Positions 12,718 to 23,605 of a stretch of 64,000 nt of DNA are shown piece after piece (the stretch's first letter is position 1; each line of letters opens with the position of its first letter). A model generated the notes under the pieces. That model was not told the origin of the DNA, ran no database searches, and worked only from the letters and a program-made list of their open reading frames with translations. A program made the position numbers and the translations under genes. The DNA comes from Saururus chinensis (lineage: Eukaryota; Streptophyta; Magnoliopsida; Piperales; Saururaceae): NCBI GenBank assembly GCA_035235625.1, contig CP141143.1:1904501-1968500 (forward strand), written 5' to 3'.

Positions 12718-13993
12718 TTAGTTCACCCTCCCGCAGTTGGTTCGAATCTCGCCCTGTGTCCCAGTGAGGGGATTCATGTTCCCCATCTTAACCATCGCGT
12801 TGGCGAAATCGGTCGAGAAGGTGTTGGCGTTGTTGCTGTACGTGGTCACGAGCGAATCGGTGGCGCCGCCATTGAACAGAACCTGGTCCGAGTTAAGGAG
12901 TCCTCTCTTGTTGATGAGTGCCTGAAAGTAGTTGTTCCCGAACCGGTTGGGGCTCTGAGGGTCCAGGGGGGCCAGGTTGTCGTCGCCGTTGCCAGTGATG
13001 CGAGGGCAGTTGGCCTGGCGCGAGGTGGCAAAGGAGGCGTCGATATTGGTGTCATTGTAAACCCGGTCGCGGAAGAATCTGCACTGGGCTTGCCCCACTG
13101 TGTGGGCGCCCGACAGTACAACCATCTCCCGTTGAGTGAACCCCTTCTTGCTGAACTTTCCGGTGATCTGCTCTAAGTTATCAAATGGAGAGGGGAGGTC
13201 GCTGTTGGCTCCGTCCTTGCTAGCTGTTCTTGCGTCCCTCCTTCCCAATGGCACTGAATAACTTGGACCTCCAAACTGTATCAAATTTACATTAATTAAT
13301 ATAAATGATAGTGTCAGAGGCTCGTGGATTGCTATATATGTTTATCACGCAATGGGTACTGTTGGGTATGTAATGAATAAAACGATAATGAGAGGTCACT
13401 GAGTATCGACGACCTCTACTTACTTCGACGACGGAGTCGCGCGCAGAAATCGCGAGAATGTCTGCACAGGAGACTACGGCTGCTCCGCAAGCACTATCGA
13501 CTTGGCTCTTTATGTTGTTGATCACTTCGAAGCCTCTGAGAGAGTTTGCATTGGGCAAGGCCTTTTGTTCGCCAACAAATGATCCGGTGTCACTTAGTAG
13601 GTTGCCACCGTCGCAACCCTGTGACAAATGATAATATACAGCCGGTTAATTAGCACAACACTAATAAAAATGGAGTTCTCGAGCTAGCTACGTGCATGCA
13701 GAGAGAGAGGGAGAGTAGGAAGAAGAAATATTATACTGATAGATAACTGTAAGTCTGTAACTCACGTTGACGAAGCAATCATGGAAGAAGAGGCGCATGA
13801 GGGATGCTCCCATCCTGGCCTCTCGGTTAATGGCCGACCTCACCCCGGCTCTCACTGTGTCAAAGACAGAGGGGCAGGTGTTCGCATAGAAGGAAACGGA
13901 GAGCTGAGCAGAAACGGTCGAAGAGAGCAAGGTGGTGAGTAACATTATTGTCAGAAGAGCCATACCGAGATTTGGTCGAGTAAGGGATGCCAT
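12718..13993 (-). CDS. Class III secretory peroxidase
   Basis: Three minus-strand exons, 13993-13766, 13618-13424 and 13275-12718, join in phase 0 to give 326 residues, the usual length of the family. These haem enzymes oxidise phenolics with hydrogen peroxide (EC 1.11.1.7) in the wall or vacuole. The first ~29 residues form a signal peptide ending near TVSAQ. The distal Arg and His are in [13 protein letters not shown] follows, [11 protein letters not shown] is conserved, and the proximal haem His is in LSGAHTVGQ. Conserved cysteines are present through to TNCGRVN at the C-terminus. Odd point: the distal calcium loop reads GCDGG where horseradish peroxidase has GCDAS, so the Ser side-chain ligand is a Gly. 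The second exon of 195 bp fits the typical gene structure. No frameshift or stop was found. Confidence 0.95.
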
Positions 13994-14101
13994 TTTTTTA
14001 AGAGAGAAAAGGGAGGAGCACTACAGATTACAATAGCTCGCTGGCAGTGGAGGATCTCTACTATGTGCCTCCTATGATGGATAATGAAAATGGAATGGGC
14101 G

Positions 14102-14111
14102 TATTTATATA
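14102..14111 (-). promoter_or_regulatory. TATA box of the peroxidase gene
   Basis: On the minus strand this reads TATATAAATA, about 110 bp upstream of the ATG at 13993. That would put the transcription start near 14075-14080 and give a leader of roughly 80 bases. No competing TATA box lies closer to the start codon. Confidence 0.65.
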
Positions 14112-14261
14112 CAACTTCCTGGCAAAAGCAACCTTCTTCGCTGCTGGCTGGCTTGGCCTTGCTTTTCTGCAGTTTCAAGAGTGGCTGACAAAAACGCACG
14201 AGTCAAAACTCGGCTCGCGTAGAACTTGTTAGAAAAATCGAAAGAAGACGAAAATGTCCAA

Positions 14262-15400
14262 CGCGAATTAATAATACAAGATTGGTCGACCGGAGTGGAC
14301 CCGAAGCTGGGACGTTGGATCAGTTGAGCCCATCGAATCGAGGGCTGAGAGAAACAGAGAACGGATCTTGGCCGCTTGCGGCTGTGTGTGAACTTTGATC
14401 CATTCGTAGCTTTGATAAAACACGGGTTTGACTGGTTCACGCAAAATAACAAAAGCCCATTACTCCTTTTTAGATCATGGCCAGTTGTGTTCTCTAAAGA
14501 GGGTGAGCTACATGCCACAAATTGCCGTTGCTTACTGGGGTAGGCCGCTTACATGAAAGCTACGTACCGCTTTAGCTCTCTCTCTTGTGCTTTGACTGGC
14601 CTCTCTCTGTCTCTCGTCCCAATAATTACCAATTAGAGAATTTTCTAACATAACAGATTGCCGTTTTCTGCTTCGGTGCCAGACAGTCTAATTTGTTCAC
14701 TGAGTTTCGCCCCAGTGTCTCCCCGGAAGGGTTCTTGCGACTAAGGAACCTCATTTTGCTCTTGTAACGAAAATAGAAAAAAAAAAAACTCAATTTACAC
14801 TCCCGATAACTTTTTCATTATTTGAAGACCTTTTCAGCGGTAAGTCAGTTTTAAAGCAATGGAAGACCATCCCTCGGGTGCGGGTTACCCGTGGCAAAGC
14901 CTCACGATGCCTTCAGCTATCATTCAGACTAGGGCGGCGCGTCTCTATTAAATTATTAAAAAGTTAAATAATATTTTCTTTGTCTTATATTAATGATTAT
15001 ATTTAAAAAATAATAATTTTATTAAACGGTAAATTAAACTCACATCCAAAATAAGAAGAAATAAATTTATAATACTCTATTTTAGCCACTTAATTATTTA
15101 AATTTAATAAAATAAAATTATTAATATAAAATAATTTTTTTTATCAAATGGAACTATTAATCTATGATGGATGTAATATGATTAAACTTATTTAACGGGT
15201 AAATAAGAATATAATTTTATTAGACCATATTTTAAATAAAATAACTACATAAAAAGTTATTGTTTATAATATTTATAAATATATTATACTCATTAAGTTT
15301 ATATATAATATAAATATTTTGTTAGGTACATACTATAAATAATATATATTTCAATATAAATTTTTCTTTACTTTTTTATCTCACCTAGAATTAAATCGAA
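14262..15400 (-). repeat. Distal upstream region of the peroxidase, duplicated (copy B)
   Basis: This is the partner of 11330-12590, in the same orientation. It starts about 270 bp upstream of the peroxidase ATG, so it should contain distal regulatory DNA. Compared with copy A it holds an extra AT-rich stretch at about 14960-15160, which has inverted ends resembling a decayed Stowaway MITE. Confidence 0.85.
14970..15145. mobile_element. Decayed Stowaway-like MITE (tentative)
   Basis: The left side carries CTTTGTCTTATATTAATGAT and the right side, read on the other strand, carries a similar TTATTTTATATTAATAAT. The two lie inverted about 150 bp apart, matching the end pattern of the clearer element at 37805-38000. 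The segment is absent from the corresponding position of copy A. Target duplication could not be fixed. Confidence 0.4.
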
Positions 15401-15539
15401 AAAGCGATCTCCATCAACAATTAAATTTAGAGCTACCTACCTCTCCTCTCCACCTTACCTCTATGCCGTGTGTCGACCTCATCCTTATTTTATTTTCTTC
15501 CCCATCCAGAATTAGCTTTGGGGGGGCCACGGGGGTTTT

Positions 15540-15557
15540 GGGGGGGGGGGGGGGGGG
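15540..15557 (+). repeat. Poly-G tract of 18 bases
   Basis: A run of 18 G follows shorter G runs at 15522-15528 and 15531-15535. On one strand this block has the composition to form G-quadruplexes. It may also be a place of sequencing slippage. Confidence 0.85.
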
Positions 15558-15599
15558 TCTTACTATAGTACTATATTTAAATCACTTGCTTCTTATTTT

Positions 15600-17400
15600 A
15601 TTAATAACTTTTATTAAATAAAAAAAGAGTACATTTGGTTGTTTGTTGGCACTAGACCGTATAGGTCTAAATCAAATATATGTAAAAATGTCCAAGTTAG
15701 ATTTTCTTTTGTGTTTAATCATTATAATATATTTGCAATAACTATAAATAATATTAATAATGTTATTAATTTTTTACCTTTGCAATATCTGATTTAGTTA
15801 ATCAAGTTATAACATGTGCTTATTATGGCCTCTTCGAGCCACTTTGGTTGATTTGCTAATGCTTTAAAATATTTAAAATAATTTTATATAGGCTGATGTA
15901 ATGCAAAAAAGTAAACTACTTCAAGGAAATTGCCACATATAAAATATGTTGGTTAAACCTATAAATATTGTATTTTATAACTTTTAAGTCCCAAGCAACA
16001 TGTATTTAACTTCTATAAATACTTTTTAATATTTAAGCTACATGTAAAATAAAAAATTGAGCTAGACATGTTTATCTAGTTAGCACTTACCATGCATATA
16101 GTGTAGTTTGCTTCCTCATATTAAGAAAGTTTTATAACCCAATTTCTTTTGCCAAACATGCTATTCATTTTTAAGATTAGTTGTGTTTATTACGATTGAA
16201 GTGTGAATCTTTATAAAAGGGGTTTTAAAAACGGTTGTGGTAATAGAATAACCTATATTGTCACCATTGTTCAGCCCTAATTCAAACTAGTGGAGACCAT
16301 ATCTCTTCTTCCATAACTTGGAGCTTCTTAGACAACATGTTGCAGAAACAGTCAAAAAGTAAATACTCCCACTTAGATGACTTTATGCTTTTTCACATTG
16401 ATAAAAGCTTCGCACCTCTATTAATTGCACTATAACATTTTTATTCTAATTTTCCTTCTAACTAGGCCCATGATCAGAATTGTAACAATGGGCTATTACA
16501 AGGGGGGGTTAATCGCTTTGTATTTCAAATAGTTGTACTTAAGTCGTGATTTTATTTTTACATTAAGCTTCTACATTTGAGAACTTAGATGTTAAAAATG
16601 TAGACTAAAATCTCGGATTTCAAAACCATGATTCAGAATATAGCGGCTTAGGGGCTTGAAAAGGCGAGTGTAGAGGTGAGGAATTCAGGGGAACTTCCGC
16701 AGATTATGGAGGGGAGGCTGACGAGGGACGATAGGATGTCATTCGCAATCCAGCGAACACACGCTACAATTCGCCTAACTTCTACAACATGCCGGGAGAA
16801 AAGGAGGATAGCATGGGAAGAGGCCGCTGGGACAGGAAGGAGAAGATAAGAGGTTGGAGGGTGATTGAGATGAGAGAAGCACGTGCATTTTTTAATTTAG
16901 AAGAGAGAGGTCGTAATTTGCAATGCATAAACTAAATATATTTTAATTGTAAGCTTAATTTTGAAAGCACTCCAAATCCTAAAGGACTAATGCCACTTTT
17001 TGAAGACAATGAATTGTATTTCAGAATCCAAAACAACTACATAATGACTTAAAAAAAAGCATATGTTTTCTTTTTCAGACGTAAATAACCAATGCACACA
17101 GAGGTTTATTAATCAAGCAGTGGAGAGGTAGCGATTAATTCAAATGTTACAGAGGACCCAGCAGCGAAAGAGACTGCTCATTTGCCTTTCAACCAAAGAA
17201 ATAATATGAAAGAAAAACTTTCAGAGTAGCACGTTTGGAATTGGAATTGGACAAAACAATCTAGAATTTGCATTGGGCATAGCAGTTTGAAGTGGACTTA
17301 GCCACTACAAAATGAATTTTCTTCAATGAAATGTTTTGACAAGGTCGACAATTACAAGAATAGATTATATGGAAAGGTCTACAATTACAAGATTAAAAGA
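15600..17400. other. Intergenic DNA without a supported gene
   Basis: AT-rich sequence with a purine-rich, GC-richer island at about 16640-16880 that shows no convincing protein in any frame. The right end is probably the 3' flank of the kinase gene that stops at 17412. Confidence 0.45.
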
Positions 17401-17411
17401 TATGTACCATT

Positions 17412-20111
17412 CTACTGAATATGTCGGGGAGCACGCTCGATTTTTGGAGACTTAGAACCATGCGCAGTAATACACTTGGGAAAACATTGGAATAGAGTCT
17501 GTCCTTCAACGGGCTTGTAGGATGAGAAAAATGACGGATCCTCCTCAAGCGATTCTGTATAGCATTCAAGGATTGAGACAATCTCCTCAAACTGCGGTCT
17601 CTTATTTGGGTTAGTGGACCAGCATTTGCATATGAGATGGCTAAATGCAGGTGGGCAAGAACTGGGCAATGATGGTCTAGCATTCTGCACCAACGTTACT
17701 GATGTAAGCGAAGGAGAAATAAGATAAAAGGCCAACGGCAAGGTTTGTTTGCGACAAACAAACAAACTGCTTATTGGCGGAAAGCTTCAACAGAAGAACA
17801 CAACCAAATATGCAGAACTTGCCATTTAAACTCAGCACTTCCTACAGCTGCGGTACTTCAGAAGGCAGGCTAATTACTGTGGCTGAATCAGCCGATTTCT
17901 ACCATGACATTTTACCCAAGCCAATTGAAATGCATTCTTTTTTAGAAACATCAATCCAGACATCAGAGAGTAAAGGAGGGGAGTTGTCCCTTAAGATTTA
18001 ATTTTTTGGGATTGAATTAGACTCTTCAACTTCCCCCAAAATACAAAATTCTAAATTCTTTTGACTTGGAATTCGGGGTTTGATTCTAGATTTACACAAG
18101 ACAGAGTAAATATTGTCACTCAACACAAGTTGGTTAGATTAGCTTCGTCATCTAGGATAGTGTCATTTGTTTTACATTCATTACTGGAAATTTAGGGTTA
18201 ATATTAGTGAAACCAAAATAATCACTAGTGAGATATGTGAGCAGAGACATCCCACATAAACAATTTCTCACAGGGTGATGTACAAAACCTAAAAACACAA
18301 AACTCTCCTAAATTGAATTTGTTTTTATGAGTTCACACAATAGTTCAGTTTTAGAGGAGCAATATTTTGATGTAAATGGATTGCTTTACCAAGAACACAG
18401 ATCAAGGATTCAAGTAATGCCACAAAGATGTTCGAGCTTCAAATGTTCTCTCATTAAATAAAAAGCTCGAATGTATCTATGATAAGAATAATCTTTCTAG
18501 AACATGTTCTTAAATTCCATACCTTTTGCGAAACTGCAAAAGCAGCCTGCTCCGGAGTCATGTCATGAAATGGTGTTAAAGCTGTTAATAACTCCCAAAG
18601 TACAATGCCAAAGCTGTACACATCGACTTTTCTTGTGTGATGTTTCTCCTTAATCATTTCAGGGGCCATCCAGCGATAAGTACCTGTGAATCCCCTGCTA
18701 CTGCCACATTGAGATTCTAAGCATGAGATTCCAAAATCTGCCACTTTCACGCACATATCTTCCCCAAGTAGCAGATTTTCTGACTTGAGATCCCGATGAA
18801 GAATACCCTGAGAATGAAGATAATGCATTCCGCGCGCAATGTCCAGGGCCAGTTTCAGAATGAGCTTAGGAGGCATGGAGTAGGGCTCTTGCTTGTGAAG
18901 AAACTGCCTCAGAGAGCCTCCTGCCAAATACTCAGTTATGATGCAGAATACTGGAGGCTTCTTGCAAGCTGCAATAAACTACAGGACGGAAGAAGACCTA
19001 AATCAACATGCTAAACCAGAGAAGTGCAGATGGTAAACAAAAATCACGTAAAATAAAACTAACAGGGGTAAATGAAATTATGAAATCAGACAATGCCATC
19101 GTACAAACAAAATGCACAGAACACTCTGGTCAACAAAAAATTAATTAAGAATGCTGCAAATGTGTGGAAAAAAATGCTAGATTAATAATATGGTCCTTCC
19201 GTTGTGAGCTAGATACAAGTGAGAAAGCAGTCTTTCAAGATTCTCTTGCTCAATAACTTGCTGTTGGATCCCTCGAAGATCATGTGGAAGTGGAAATCAA
19301 GTACGCACAAAATCATTGAGGGCGTTGAGAGATTATATAGTAGGCAGACACAGTTGAAATACAACTGTATCTTCTTGCTATAGTACCAGACTCCTCTTAC
19401 ATTATTATAATCTCTTTGTTGACTTTGAAAAAAGTATTAAAGGAAGACCAAATTCCTCCGGCTAAACATTCTGGGGTTCACAGGAAGGAAAATGAAAACA
19501 TTTGAACACGAAGTAACAAAAACATTAATCAACAAAATTTTCTATCGAAATTAAGCATGTTCATCTTTCTGGTAGCCAAAGTATAATGTAACGCAAAGTA
19601 TAAGGTCAGATCATAATCTATACAGCGTTCTAAACACAACGGAGAAGTGGTATTCTTGATGGCCGGCTCATAATTCCACCTCACACCTTCTCAGCCGACT
19701 CTTCTAAATAAAAAAACTTGGATAACTAAAGTAATGACAGAGTGAGCTTACACTTATTATATTGGGATGGCGGAGATGAAACAGCAAGGCGACCTCCGAC
19801 TCGAATTGCTTCTCCAGTTGAGCGGCCAGGTATTCGTCCTCCTCTGGCTGACTTATCAGCTTAATAGCCACATCCCGCTGTTTGTAGGACCCTCTGTAAA
19901 TCCGGCTATGCCTCCCAGAAGCGAATTTCCTCCCTATGAACAGCTGCGACAGGTCGGCGCTCCATTCGTCTTCTCTCCCTCCTTTGATCTCCCCACCTGA
20001 AGAAATCAAGTATTTGGACCATGAGACCGCCCGCCTGTACTCTCCCAGTGACAGCCTCCTTTCCTTCCGACCCGCGTCCGAAATCTGCTTAAAACAATGA
20101 AATGTGTTCAT
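17412..20111 (-). CDS. HT1-like (Raf-like MAPKKK group C) protein kinase
   Basis: Three minus-strand exons, 20111-19752, 18978-18523 and 17684-17412, all join in phase 0 to give 362 residues. The ATG at 20111 is chosen because the protein then opens MNTFHCFKQIS, as I recall for close relatives; a possible acceptor just upstream (20133) suggests a leader exon. A short N-terminal region with RRAVSWSKYLISSGGEIKGG precedes the kinase domain, which starts near residue 63. Visible motifs are the glycine-rich loop GRKFASGRHSRIYRG, the lysine in DVAIK, HRDLKSEN, DFG, APE and the late Arg in NPNKRP. All catalytic residues are present, so it should be active as a Ser/Thr (dual-specificity) kinase. Relatives include HT1, a CO2 and stomatal signalling kinase, but this protein belongs to a sister type and its pathway is not shown by the sequence. 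Confidence 0.93.
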
Positions 20112-21300
20112 GGATCGAAGTCTCTCCTTCAACTGACAAAAATGTTTCCAGTTTTTTAAGGCCTGTCACCGACCAAAACCATCAAACACAGGCTCCCGGG
20201 TGCATGGGAAACAGCTGCCAATATCATACCAGCAAAGCAAGAACTACATATCATTTCTTATATCACCTACATTTCTTAGAAAGAAGTCTATAAAAAATCA
20301 TGGCCAATTAGCTAATTCGGTAATCCAGTACCAATGAACTCAACTAGTAGACGCGTGAATCTCCAATATTTCTTTTCCTCATTTCCAGGTAGAACTAGAA
20401 ACTGCCATGTCTATGAAAAATCTATGAAATAGCGGATGGTGATAAGCAAGATCTCCCATCCCACGTCAAGAGTTTCTTCTGAAAGAAAAGCAAACCCTGC
20501 GAACCAGATTCTCAGTTTCGGCGACACAGCGGCGATGATCTCGGACTCTGTAGTCTGTCCAACTCCAATCTCGGTCTGTCCTTGGCCACTTCATGAACAA
20601 CGAACTGCTGACCGAGTGAGGAAATTAAAAAGGCAAAAAAAACTACCTTTTTCAGAGCGCAAATCCCTTCACAAGTACCGCAAAAAGCACAGATTCCTCG
20701 TCACCCTCTACACTTTACGCAGATCTGTTTCAGCACCACATGGGTGCCTTTTTGAAGTGGTAAAGAAACAGCACGCACATAGATGAAAACAAACAGTATA
20801 CATCAAACTCTGAAGCTTCCTCCTCGAGGACATAGGGCTTGTTCAAACGAGCGCAAAGATTAGAAAAATATGTTTTTGAAGGTTGTACGCGCAAGGTGGT
20901 CGAGAGCTGCAGCTGCCAACTCGGAAGCTCTCTTCTCTCTGGAAGCCCGCTGCGATTTTCAGCAAACCGGGACGGAGAAAAAAAAAGGAGGCAATACTCT
21001 CCAGCGGCTAAAACTCCATCATCTACATATATCCACAGCGACTGTAGACGGCGGCGAGCTGTCGATGGTGACGGAGAGGAGACTCCGGTAGCCGGATCAA
21101 CGACGCCGGAAAGGAGAGAGAATACGCCTCGCTATAAGCTGCAGCAGGTACTTATTTACACCACCTCCCACCAGAACCAGTAGAGAGAGAGAGAGTAGGA
21201 ATGAATAGTGAGAATGGCTGTTTAGACATGAACATGGAAGAATCCCCGCCTCAGGAGACAAACACCTCTCCCCTCGACGCGGACGCTTTCCCTCTCTTTC
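20112..21300 (-). promoter_or_regulatory. Leader region and probable promoter of the kinase gene
   Basis: Upstream of the kinase ATG a polypyrimidine acceptor (TTTTTGTCAG on the minus strand) ends at 20133, consistent with a leader intron. A GC-richer stretch at 20880-21200, pyrimidine-rich on the minus strand with a CT repeat at 21181-21194, looks like a first untranslated exon or proximal promoter. ORFs on either strand here have no recognisable content. Confidence 0.4.
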
Positions 21301-21590
21301 CCCCCATTGCCCCTGCTGCCTCCTCGCTATCTTCGAAATCGCCATTCCTTCCTTCCAGCTGATATCAAAATTGTTCTCTTGTGCCCCGGGGCTGCCTGTT
21401 ACGGGGTATGTTAGCGTACTATTAGTGACATGTGATGGGGGTGTAAAAGTGTTATGTATTATGCATATGTTATAAAAAATGCCCTTCATATTGTACACTA
21501 CATATACAGGTATTGCATGAAGGCTTGTAATTTTGTACCACATATGAGCGAATATTGCATAAAATGTATATAATGATACACATATATAAT

Positions 21591-23605
21591 TGACCATATT
21601 GGGACACTTAGTCGGCTAACACATATTTAAAGTTTTAAGATGTTCCCTCCTCGTTAAATAGGTATTACAATATATGAATTGTTGATATGATGTATAACAT
21701 TTCAATTGGCTATCTCGGGTGACAAGGAAGTCTTATTAGGTTCTTAGTTATCATGTCAAGAGCCCCATCTACTAAAGGATGAGGCTCCTTGATCCACGAG
21801 TTGGTCGTTCGGCCTTATAGCCTTGTTGGAAAAAATAACCCTTATGTGTACATGGTTGAGATGGAATGTTTGGATATCCAAGTTGCATAAGTTGGATATA
21901 TGTATCACAATGTTTTGTCCCCCCCCCCTCCGTCTAGCTCGCTTGGGCAATGTTTCGGTACATTCGCCTTAAAACGGGTTTGTTGCTTGCCCACTCGGTC
22001 GAATGGCACGAGGTTATGACCTTGATGAAAAAGGCTTACTTACTTGGTTATTGACATTATGAGTGTCGTATGGACGGCGCTTCCCAGGTGCCTCTATGAC
22101 AAGTGGTATCAAAACCAGGTTCTATTTTGTTGGGTGACCAACGAACAATTGGACGAAGAGTTGGAATGTGCTAAATGTGATGTTCTTCAACCTCAACAGT
22201 GTAAGACAGATGTACGAACATGCGAAATACAAGATGATGGGAATGTGGACTAAAACGGATATGAATAAATGATAGTTGATTGAGTTACCTTCTTTGTTTT
22301 TTACCGAGTGAGCGGTATTTGCCATCACGGGCATAGTTTTTATAAGGACCTCATGCAGTAGTGTTCTTGTTCCCTGGCTGTTGGTGAAACAATATTACGT
22401 AAGCAATATAGAGTCATGTTGAGACTCGAAAATAGTGCAAATTGTGGCAAGCTCTTGCTAATAGTGCGGCATGGGATATATCGGTGGCTGGAAGCCTTGT
22501 AAATCTTGAGACATTTCTACTTGACAATATTGTGGGTTGAGGAGCATATTGAAACCAAATTTTAAAACTTTAAACTAATATAACTCTCTCTCCCGAACTC
22601 GGATATGCACATTTTTGGTATTATTACATTCCTAATTTCGAGCTATATCAAATAAGATCTCACAAGAGTATGTAATTTAAAACTTTTAAAGTGGGCCCCA
22701 CATATATGGTACATTTTATGAGACTCAAATTGATATGAGAGGTAGCTGTTGAAAAATAATAGAATCTGTAATTTTTTAAATGGGGGCTAGGAGCCGGAAT
22801 CGATAGAATTACCTCATGAGGTGATTCAGTGATTTCGGTCTATTCCGGCTCGAAACAGCTTGGAATCAACTTATGTGCGAAATTTTTAATTTCGTCCACA
22901 TTCTACACACAAACATGATTTCGATAATTCGAGCCATAATTGAGACAAAATCAACAGAATCTGACAAAAATTCAGTACCCAATAGCCCCTTAGTTGGCCA
23001 TGTTGGGACACTTGGTCAGCTAGCACATTTTTTGAGTTTTAAGATGTCTCATTCTCGCTAAATAGTGTTAGAGAGTATTGTGGAGTATTTTGGGACCGTT
23101 TGGCAAACTTTGAAACCATGCCCATGAAACTACTTTGGTTGCTCATATGTTATATGAGGGGTGGAGGCAGTGGGGGATTTGGTGAGCTGAAATGTATGAG
23201 TTGTTAGTATGATATCTAGCCTTACAGTCGGTTGGCTATGTTGGATGACAAATAAGGCTTATTAAGTTGCTAACCATCATGTCAGGAACCTCGTATGCTG
23301 AGGGACGAGGCTCTCTTGACCACAAATTAGTTGTTTAGCCTTATGACCTTGTTATAAAAAATAACCCTTGTATGTATATGGCTGAAATGTAATATTCAAA
23401 TATCCAAATTGCCTAAGTTAGATATCTGTATTGTATGGCTGTATCCCTACCGGCTAGCTAACTTAAGAAATGTTCTGTACTTTCACTATAGGATATGCTA
23501 GTGATTCAATCAAATACTATGAGATTAAGATGAAAAAAGCTTACTATCTTTAACTATTTGGCCTTATATGTGTAGCACCCTTACCAGGCGCCTGCGTAAC
23601 ATGGC
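21591..23605 (+). mobile_element. Decayed small LTR retroelement with two LTRs and a primer-binding site
   Basis: Two direct copies, about 21591-22098 and 22992-23605, share a run of matching segments. They open TGACCATATTGGGACAC and TGGCCATGTTGGGACAC, share a middle part around AATAACCCTTATGTGTA, and end near CCAGGTGCC / CCAGGCGCC. Just after the left copy lies TGGTATCAAAACCAGG, which matches the usual plant primer-binding site for initiator tRNA-Met. The right copy has an extra ~120 bp near 23065-23185. Only about 0.9 kb separates the LTRs and no gag or pol is visible, so the element is non-autonomous or internally deleted. Divergence between LTRs is large by eye, so the insertion is old. 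Target duplication was not found. Confidence 0.7.
22104..22119 (+). other. Retroelement primer-binding site
   Basis: TGGTATCAAAACCAGG is complementary to the 3' end of plant initiator tRNA-Met apart from two positions (the usual form is TGGTATCAGAGCCAGG). It sits directly behind the left LTR of the element at 21591-23605, where such a site is expected. Confidence 0.7.

Noticed and set aside
12661..13176. 171-codon plus-strand ORF
   Set aside because: Exact antisense of the third peroxidase exon, which has clear family motifs on the minus strand.
14105..14518. 137-codon minus-strand ORF upstream of the peroxidase
   Set aside because: Overlaps the TATA box and the duplicated promoter segment; the copy at 11.3 kb does not keep the frame.
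21097..21597. 166-codon minus-strand ORF
   Set aside because: Spans the presumed kinase leader and unrelated AT-rich DNA; no domain, and it abuts the LTR element.
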